Notes under the pieces: generated by a model
What the model saw: only the letters and a program-made list of their open reading frames with translations
Database searches by the model: none
Told to the model about the DNA's origin: nothing
In this document: positions 56,926 to 64,000 of the stretch, one piece after another
How the letters are laid out: the number at the start of each line of letters is the position of its first letter
Numbering within the stretch: the first letter of the stretch is position 1
Assembly: GCA_951802425.1 (NCBI GenBank)
Contig: OX637801.1
Location: 434,001-498,000 of the forward strand
Length of the DNA: 64,000 nt
Direction of reading: 5' to 3'
From: Clavaria fumosa
Taxonomy: Eukaryota > Basidiomycota > Agaricomycetes > Agaricales > Clavariaceae
Translations under genes and position numbers: made by a program

Positions 56926-57149
56926 GGGTGTTGTCGTAGTGTCGAAAAAGTTGCTCGGTCTCCGGCTAAAGTTTGTAGCACTACTGTACTCCTACATGTG
57001 GTAATGCATAACTGTGTGACAGAGGTATGCATTGCATTATGCATTACATAGGCCATTTGCCTGCGTACCAACCTGGGAAAGCCCCAAACCTTATGCAATA
57101 CCGAAAATATGCATTTCCACCTCTTGCATTATCACCTAGTCGACTGTAC

Positions 57150-57700
57150 TTGTGCATGATTCAGACTTGTGTAAATCGGCCGAAATATGCAGAACACAAT
57201 ACAGTAAATGGCCTTGTGGAAAGATTTGAGGATCATTCTGTATCACTTCAATCAACAGTCTAAATAAATAAAAACTCAAAACTCGAAGGTTTTCCACCAA
57301 ACGCTAATGCAGATAGCTCACACTGTTTACTGTAAACAGGGTAGGGCCTCACTCCGCTCTGGCCTTTTGTGAAGTTTTGAACCTTTTTCACTGGCAGTAA
57401 TTCAGAGTCAATCACCCTTTATTTATTACACTTCTTTCTCTTTCCCCTGCCCCATGAGGTGTGAAGCATGTGAAGTGTGAGATGAGGTCCTGATAGTAAT
57501 TCACAATATGTTACATCTTTCGATGATTACATAATCATACCAACACTGAACAGGTGTGATGTGTGTGTCTTCGAGCCGAAGCCACAGGTTGCAAGAAAAT
57601 GCGAGGCAACATTGTGAGCACAAGCGAGATGGTGGGTGATGTTGCAGGTACGAACAAAGCAGCAGGCAGTGTCGCAAACCCCAGCGAGATGGGGACAACT
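57150..57700. other. Intergenic, no gene recognised
   Basis: Contains short A/T runs near 57262 and 57420 and a self-complementary CTGTTTACTGTAAACAG at about 57324-57340. It probably includes the promoter of the gene at 57703. Confidence 0.4.
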
Positions 57701-57702
57701 CC

Positions 57703-58877
57703 ATGGGTGTAACAGATCCATCGCCCATGGATTTCTTAAAAGCCTGGAAGAAATTTGGATCAGTAATAGAGAATAAGGAGTGGAACGAGATGGAGTGGGA
57801 GGTGTGTAGTGAAGTTTTCTTCTGCTCCATTTTGTTTTCTCTGATCATTGGGGTTACAGGATTGTGACAACTGTGTCATGAAGAGCCAGCAGTGTGTATG
57901 TGGCACTGCTGGGAAGTGTTGTCAATGCATGGAAGACCATGGGAAGTGCTTGTGGGTCCAAGATTTTTGTCAATGGTGCATTAAGAATGAGTTTGAAATG
58001 GAACAACATGCACATCAATGAAGCATTGAAGTGTGCAGAGGGGCCAGGATCGGCGACAATAGTGACTCCTAAGGTTGCGAGTCAAGTGGGGGGCGGGGCA
58101 TGCTACCCTACCAACTCCAAGCACCCCAACACAGGTGACTCATGGAAAATGGATGAGGGCATGGTCGTGATTGCCAACACTTGGTCCTTCGACATCAAGG
58201 AGGCAAGTCGGGGGGTTGCCAGAGGGGAGTGAATTGCTCCTTAAAAAGCTCGCGAAGGCAGAAGAAGACCTCAAGGAGACGCAAGCAAAGTTGAAGGCCA
58301 TGAGGGAGAAAAGGGACCAATATTATAGGTCCATGGCAGTGAATGGCGCCATAGTGAACAGCCAAGAGAAGGAGTTGCACAAGCTGTGGGGGGAGTTGCA
58401 AGATGAGAGGGAGAGGGTCACGAGAGTATCAGTCCCAAAATCCGATATGGAGTGGGAACTCACAATGCTCAAACAACAACTTGCAGAGCCCTTGAGGAAA
58501 ACAGTGTGGATGGAGAAGTCCAACAGGGAGGTGGAGTTAGAGGCCAAGCTGGCAGTGGTAAAACACGAGTTGGAGGAGGCACAGAAAAGTGCAACAGGTG
58601 AGTTTCCATTGTGTTCAGTAACTTTTCTACTGAACTCGCAAGTCTGTAGGGAAGGGCAAGGAAGTAGAGGGAATGCAGGAGAAATCGCTGAAGGTGCCCA
58701 TGTCCAAGATTGTGGACACAGCAGTCACGGAATTGAGGGTGCAGGCAGAAGGAGCAGAGAGGGAGTTTGAGGCTCTGCATGGGGAGTGGCAGGGTGAGTA
58801 ATTGCCTCGTTATCCCTCTGGATGATAAATTGACATTTCTGTTTTGTCTAGACCAAGAGGTGAAATTGAGGTGTTGA
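57703..58877 (+). CDS. Six-cysteine (Zn2Cys6-like) and coiled-coil protein, spliced
   Basis: Exon 1 (57703-57801) reads MGVTDPSPMDFLKAWKKFGS and ends WNEMEWE at a GTGTGT donor. Exon 2 (from 57860) opens with six cysteines spaced C-x2-C-x6-C-x7-C-x2-C-x6-C (CDNCVMKSQQC ... CCQCMEDHGKC), exactly the spacing of the gene at 38844. The frame then meets TGA at about 58020 unless a splice event that I could not place moves it into the next open frame (AEGPGSATIVTPKVASQ). Downstream exons give a clear coiled coil (LLKKLAKAEEDLKETQAKLK ... KRDQYYRSMAVNGAI, then ELTMLKQQLAEPLRK), a GTGAGT intron near 58597-58648, VQAEGAEREFEALHGEWQ, and, after a second intron, DQEVKLRC and a stop at 58877. Role unknown; nucleic-acid binding and self-association are inferred. 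Confidence 0.6.
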
Positions 58878-58971
58878 AAGATATTGATGTCTTTACAGGC
58901 TGCATAACAGTGATGTATCTGAGGCAGTAGCACAAAAGTCATCTTGCCTTGCACCCAATATTTTTAAAACC

Positions 58972-59144
58972 ATGCTCACCACAGTTTGGTCAATCCTCGT
59001 AGACTCTGACAGCACAAGTGATCAACATGGAGGGTCTCAGGATTTGTTGTACCAAGCCCTGTTGAAATATCATGCTGTTGGTGGTACCCATAATTTGAAG
59101 CAGAAGCTGCTTGGATGGATGGCTGAGGCTGAAGGGACCATCCT
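58972..59144 (+). other. Open fragment cut by the family-B LTR
   Basis: Reads MLTTVWSILVDSDSTSDQHG and continues to the LTR at 59145, where the frame turns into LTR sequence. It may be the start of a gene whose remainder lies beyond the element, outside the window. No family recognised. Confidence 0.3.
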
Positions 59145-59448
59145 TGTCAGGATCGCTTACATAAGCACATGAGAAAGGTCAGGTTGGGATTGTGAAGGGG
59201 AAGCGGGAAGGTCATGGGAAAGTCACGTGACCTGGACGGGTGGTGGATTACGTAATGCAGAAGTCACGTGACCCGGGCCTGGACACATCACGTGACTCAC
59301 AGGTCCGAGCGTGGGAATGCCGGCAACTCCCGGGGTTCCTGCTATATATACTATGTCTTTTTCCTACTTGTACCCTTTTCCCCTTATGTTAGTATCGTCA
59401 TCATCGACCTTACGTTAAGTTGTGTGAACCGTGAGACTAAGTCTGACA
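59145..59448 (+). repeat. Family-B 5' LTR (304 bp)
   Basis: TGTCAGGATCGCTTACATAAG to AGTCTGACA. It carries four CACGTGA-type E-box motifs and a TATATATAC box near 59344. Same length as 35685-35988, with differences largely at CpG sites. Confidence 0.92.
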
Positions 59449-60098
59449 CAATACTAACATCAACCCCTGTCCGCCCTAGCCCCATGTCCTAACCCGGCTA
59501 GCCTGGACCCCTATCTCAAACTGTCACACTCTGTGACAGCTTATCCCCCTCATCCTCATTCTCTTTACCCTGCCCATGGTGTGCAACAGAACCATGTGAA
59601 ATTTTTACTGTGTGTAGATACACGTGACCAGACCCAGAGGAAGTCTACTGTGACCCTCCCCTAGTGATACTGAGTGCCAAAGGCCCGGAACTTTGTTTTA
59701 CAGCTACATACCAGTGAATCGCATAGTGTACAGGGCAAGGAAAGGCCCTACATAGTCTTCTGTAGTTTCCTGGTCCAGTGGACAGGGCCCTTGCTCTGTG
59801 ACCATTGTCAGAAGGGCACACGGGCAACTCACTAGGAGTTGTGGAGTGACCACCTGGGACACCATTTGGACCCCATGCTAGCAACAAGTTTTATAGAATA
59901 AGAGTTCTATAAGTACCTAGATACATAGAGAGCAGCCTGAGAGGACAGGACTGCTAAGAGATCGAAGAAATCCTGAGTGCCCGCAGCCCGGAATTTTATT
60001 TACAGCGTCTGCGTCCGAGACCGGGTCAAGCCCAGCTCCCCCCCAATTCCCCCATTACTGACGTCCCTGAAACCCCATCACCACCACCAGGGTCTGTG
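59449..60098 (+). other. Untranslated leader of the family-B element
   Basis: 650 bp without a credible gene. Contains two similar segments (TGAGTGCCAAAGGCCCGGAA near 59671 and TGAGTGCCCGCAGCCCGGAA near 59973). No primer-binding site complementary to a common tRNA end was evident right after the LTR. Confidence 0.5.
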
Positions 60099-61100
60099 AT
60101 GGCTGACCATGTCGCCCTGCCTGCAGCCCAACCAATGAGGCTTGATTTGTCTGTTGCCCCCTTCGATGGGCAGAAAAAAGAATTTCCACACATTCCTCCA
60201 TTCACTTTGCCTCCAGTTTATGGCGAACCCGACTATCTATGCCACGGACCTGGCAAAGGTCCTCTACACCCTCAGCAAGATTGCTGGGGATGGGTTTGCC
60301 GCTGAGTGGGCAAATATGAAGGGAGAAGAGATCCTGGGAAATGATGAGGCTGGATCCTGGGTAGACTTTGTGGAGGAGATGAAACAGGCATTTGATGACC
60401 TGAATGACTGTGCAACTGCCCTCGCAGACATTGCGAGGCTGAAACAGGCCTCTGCGACAGCCCCAGAGTTCTTTGCAAAGTTCGAGACACTGTTCCGCCA
60501 AGCAGGAATGGCTGAAGTAGCTGATTCGGATATCTTGGTTCACTGGCTAGAGTTGAACCTGAGTGGGAGATTGGTGGGGAAAATCTATAGTGTCTCACTG
60601 ATGCCTGAGACCTATGTGGAGTGGAAGGCACTAGCAGAAAAGCTTGATGCCCAGCAGCGCCACCTTGATGGAGTCATCGCACAGCAGAATTCCGTCCGCC
60701 CAGCTCTGCCCATAGCCAGCCGACCTCTCCCCCAACCCACCTGTTTACCCCAGCCCCTCGCCCCTTCCTGGCCCAGCCACAGGCCCGCACCCCTGCCCCC
60801 CCCATCATGCCGTGTCCCACCAGTGCTGGTGATGCCATGTTGGTTGATCGTGCATGTGCCCCTGGAGTAGGATGCGCCTGTTTCCGATGTGGCCAAGCTG
60901 GCCACATGGTGAGAGACTGCCTCCTCCCAGACACACGCCCACAGATCCTGAGGCCACAGGTCCACGCCATGGAAAGCCAGGCATGAAGTGCCGAGGACTA
61001 TGAGAATCAGATCGCATTGCTCTTAGACCATGTGGCATTGTTGGAAAGAGAGAAGAGGGCTCCTATTGAGGAGCCGGATTTTGGAGACGAGGCCCAGTAA
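60099..61100 (+). pseudogene. gag: Family-B Gag (frameshifted)
   Basis: ATG 60099 gives MADHVALPAAQPMRLDLSV up to FDGQKKEF; a one-base slip at or near the A6 run at about 60174 moves the capsid into the frame read by LQFMANPTIYATDLAKVLYT, WVDFVEEMKQAFDDLNDC and so on. That frame ends at 60870. The nucleocapsid knuckle CFRCGQAGHMVRDC (about 60880-60922) is in a third frame, so a second shift lies in the Pro-rich linker. A TGA follows near 60985. The domain order is normal for Ty3 Gag. Confidence 0.8.
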
Positions 61101-61138
61101 GTCCGAACTGGTGTCTCAAGAGTAGTCACCCCAGCCCC

Positions 61139-64000
61139 CCTTTCGTCCCTGTGTCCGCAGTGAGTATACCCAAATATACAATCTTGCAGCGGAGACATAC
61201 CCGAATTGAGGCTGAGGAGAAGGACAAAGCGGAAACAGAAACCGCTGATAATGAAATACTGCAAAAGGAAGGGGTGGCTAGCAGGAAAGCAGAGCCGATT
61301 AAGTGCCTTGTGGAGGTGCTGAAAGACTCCCTGATACGCACCCCCTGAGAGCTCTCTATCCGGGTGCACCTGGAAGCTCTCAGCACTGGCAGGGGGGCAA
61401 CCACGAAAGCCCTTGTTGACTCAGGCTGCACCAACTGCTTTATGGACTTGGAGTGGGCTAGGAAAATGGGATTAGAACCATCCCCCCTGTTGAACCAGAT
61501 CACTATGTACAATGTGGATGGGACACAGAACAGGGATGGCAAGATCCAGTATGGGATAGAGCTGCTTGTGATGGTTGGTGATCACCGGGAACGGATCCAC
61601 TTCCTGCTAGGGAAGACCCAGTCCCATGTGGCGATCCTTGGGCATGATTGGTTAAAGCATCATAACCCAGAGATCAACTGGGTGAAAGCTGAAGTAAGGC
61701 TCACTTGCTGCCCCCATGCCTGTGCCTCTTCCCCACACAGCCGCCCAACTCCTAAACGAGCCCCTGCACCCCTGAAAACAAGTACCCTGGCTTCCACCAG
61801 TATTCCGGACACCTGTGTTCCCAATGATGGCCCCACTCCAGATTGGCCCAGCCTCCACCCCACAGTCTTCAGTGAAGCAAAGTGGGATGAGCTCCCCCGC
61901 TCCCGCCCGGACTTCGACATTAAAATTGAGTTCAAAACTGATCCTGGGCACCTCTCCACTAAGCTGTACTCACTAACATGGGCAGAGATGGTGGAGATGA
62001 ACCAATGGGTGGATGAGCAGTTAGCATCTGGACGTATCCGGCCCTCTAAATCCCCGTATGCAAGCCCCTTCTTCTTCAAACACGAGAAGGACAAGCTGCG
62101 GCCGATTATTGACTACTCGAGGCTGAACAAGCATCTGATCAAGGACAAGTACCCCCTCCCATGCATCAGAGACACAGTGGACGTGCTGAAGGGAGCGTCC
62201 ATCTACTCCAAGATAGATGCAAAAGGTGGCTTCCCCTCGATGCAGGTTTGGCCAGAACACCAGCACTGCTGTGCTTTCCTGACACCTCGCGGACTCTTCG
62301 AACCAGCTGTCATGTGGTTTGGGCTGCAGAATGCACCTGCAACCTTTCAGTGCTTCATGAACCATGTGCTGAGAGAGGAGATAGCAGGAGGACATGTCCA
62401 GGCCTATGTTGATGATGTCATAGTGTTCGCAGAGGACTTGGCTACCCACCGGTACTGGATGAATCGAGTTTTGGAGAAGTTTGGAAAGAATGGGTTGTGC
62501 CTCAGACTCAGTAAATGCAAGTTTGAAAAAAGTGAGATCATCTTCCTTGGGATGAAGATCTCTCACAACTGCTTGGAACATGATCCGGCAAAAGGTGAAG
62601 CAGTGCAGAACTGGCCACAACCTAGGAATGTGAAGGAGGTGCAAAGGTTTAATGGGATGTTAAACTACCTCCGTTGCCACATCCCGAACCTCTCAGCCCA
62701 TGCCAAACCATTGTTCCGGTTGACAGGGAAAGTTCCATGGAAGTGGGAAGCAGAGGAAGAATCAGCCTTCCAGGATCTCCGGCTAGCACTCGTATCAGCA
62801 CCTGTCTTGGCTCTACCACAAGACAAAGGGAGATGGAAGGTAGAGACGGACGCGAGTAACCTAGCGACTGGAGGAGTGCTCTTGCAGCAGCAGATGGATG
62901 GGACCTGGAAAGTGGTGGACTACATCTCCCAAGCCCTCTCTGCAGCCGAGAAGAATTACGATGTGTATGACAAAGAGTTCTTGGCAGTAATCCGGGCACT
63001 TTGCGAGTGGCGGGCATACCTCATCGGAGTGGAAGAGACGATTGAGATCTGGACAGACCATGCAAACCTTCAGTACTTCCGAAAACCCCAGAAGCTGAAG
63101 CCAAGGCAGGTCCATTGGGTTGGCGAGCTCCAGTGCTTTGACTTCGAGATCAAGTACTGCACTGGAAAATCAAACACAAAGGCAGACGCACTCTCGCAGA
63201 GGCCAGACTATGGAGAAATGGTGGAGGAAGATGCGCCAGTGCAAGTCTTCCCAGAAGTGGAAACCCGCACATCATTCGCGTCGGAAATGGAGACGCTACT
63301 CCAGAAAAATAGCGCGGTACATGTGCAGAAGCCAGAAGAGCTGGATGATGAGTGGACAAGAGATCAAATGGGACTCTGGCGGAAGGCCAAAATCACCTGG
63401 GTGCCCCCAGAGGCACGTGAGGCAGTGCTCACCTTCGAGCATAACCTTCCCATTGCTGGTCACCCAGGCCCCTGGAAGCTGAGGGCAGTGTTGCTGAGGT
63501 CCTACTGGTGGGTGGGGATGGTGAAGGACTTGGATCAATACGCAGGAGGGTGTCAGATGTGCCAGAAAGTGAAGCCTGACCGCACCAGGCGTGCCGCTCC
63601 GCTCCACCCTCACCCAGTGCCTGAAGGGCCTTGGGCAGTGATCTCCTGGGACATTGTGGGCCCTTTCCCCCTCTCCCGTGGGCACAACGCCATCCTGGTC
63701 ATTGTAGACAAGTTTACAAAGCGGACCCTCATTGAGGCTATCGGCCTTGACCTCACTGGACTTGGTGCTGCTCGCATCCTCCGAGACCGGGTCTTCTGTG
63801 ACCATGGAGTTCCACAGAAAGTTGTGAGTGACCGGGGCACCCAGTTTGTGTCTAAGTTTATGAAGGAGTTTTATGGGATGATTGGGGTTAAGGCAAACTC
63901 AAGTACGGCTTTCCACCCCCAGACAGATGGACAGACGGAACGGGTCAACCAGGAGGTTGAGGTGTATCTCCAGGCCTATGTGGACCACCTACAGGACAAT
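61139..64000 (+). CDS. pol: Family-B Pol (protease, RT, RNase H, integrase), runs off the window
   Basis: From 61349 the frame stays open for about 2650 bases to the window end. One TGA at 61346-61348 (probably from CGA) separates it from the upstream part VSIPKYTILQRRHTRIEAEE. Visible are protease ALVDSGCTNCFMDLEWA (about 61410), RT with YVDDVIVFAEDL (62405), RNase H VETDASNLATGGVLLQQQ (62845) and DHANLQYF, integrase zinc domain (AGHPGPWKLRAVLLRSYWW ... CQMCQKVKPDRTRR), and integrase core SWDIVGPFPL, VVSDRGTQFVSKF, HPQTDGQTERVNQEVE. The catalytic residues are all present. Copy 33369-35668 predicts that a chromodomain follows outside the window. Confidence 0.9.

Larger units (their letters stand above)
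51450..57146 (-). mobile_element. pogo-type DNA transposon, carrying a nested MULE
   Basis: Both ends carry CAGTCGACTAGGTGATAATG as an inverted repeat, with weaker similarity for about 60 bp, and each end abuts a TA (51448-51449 and 57147-57148), the target duplication of Tc1/mariner-pogo elements. Total 5697 bp, but 3172 bp of that is a MULE plus its duplication, so the native element is about 2.5 kb. It encodes one spliced transposase at its right side (54757-56925, minus). Confidence 0.88.
59145..64000 (+). mobile_element. Family-B Ty3/gypsy element, 5' part (continues past the window)
   Basis: Starts with a 304-bp LTR and contains leader, gag and pol in order. It matches the truncated copy at 33369-35988 and is clearly the better preserved of the two. 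The bases before the LTR are ATCCT, which would be the target duplication to look for on the far side. Confidence 0.9.

Noticed and set aside
57703..59144. Assigning the third six-cysteine gene to the family-B gypsy element
   Set aside because: The gene lies outside and upstream of the 5' LTR at 59145 and in the same orientation, unlike the two antisense cases.
1..64000. tRNA, rRNA or bacterial-type operons
   Set aside because: I saw no tRNA cloverleaf, rRNA stretch, or Shine-Dalgarno/operon organisation; the short GT-AG introns indicate a fungus.

Overview
The window reads as a transposon-choked stretch of a filamentous basidiomycete genome, most likely an Agaricomycete. The reasons are: short (about 47-64 bp) GT-AG introns throughout; a KDZ-type transposase; chromodomain-bearing Ty3/gypsy elements; pogo and MULE/SWIM transposases of fungal type; and two recognisable host genes, RIM101/pacC and TFIID subunit TAF1. 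All calls are by eye from sequence; no search or alignment was run. Species is not claimed.

Layout. (1) 65-11199: a spliced KDZ transposase gene split by a full-length Ty3/gypsy element (496-8701, two 721-bp LTRs, 5-bp target duplication GAAGC). That element has gag and pol joined by a probable -1 frameshift, and carries an extra antisense gene (6748-7752, minus) between pol and the 3' LTR. (2) 11.7-13.36 kb: Ty1/copia integrase relic, minus strand. (3) 13361-18214: a CpG desert (one CpG seen in about 4.85 kb) holding a 725-bp-arm inverted repeat and a dead gypsy RT. (4) 18.2-19.5 kb: probable LTR plus leader/gag debris. (5) 19.8-28.1 kb: several spliced uncharacterised or weakly recognisable genes (possible DUF6532-like, SPT5/KOW-like, a conserved hypothetical) and a 1.34-kb TIR element. 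(6) 28.3-33.3 kb: degenerate repeats. (7) 33.4-43.2 kb: stacked retroelement relics: a 5'-truncated family-B gypsy with its 304-bp 3' LTR, inside an older gypsy; then a minus-strand gypsy relic with another antisense spliced gene (38844-40425) tail-to-tail with pol; then a copia RNase H relic. (8) 44.4-50.8 kb: host gene island, RIM101 (plus) and TAF1 (minus), convergent. (9) 51450-57146: a pogo-type DNA transposon with a MULE inside it, and a 289-bp MITE inside the MULE, each with its own target-site duplication. (10) 57.7-58.9 kb: a spliced Cys-rich/coiled-coil gene. (11) 59145-end: the 5' part of a relatively intact family-B gypsy whose pol runs off the window.

Main candidate for something undescribed: two unrelated gypsy copies carry, in the same place (between pol and 3' LTR, antisense, tail-to-tail with pol), a gene encoding a six-cysteine C-x2-C-x6-C-x(7-10)-C-x2-C-x6-C cluster in a charged, coiled-coil-like protein. 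A third gene with exactly the same spacing (57703-58877) lies beside another LTR. This looks like a retrotransposon-borne accessory gene family. A second theme is CpG-focused decay: LTR pairs, family-B copies and premature stops differ mainly by CpG transitions.
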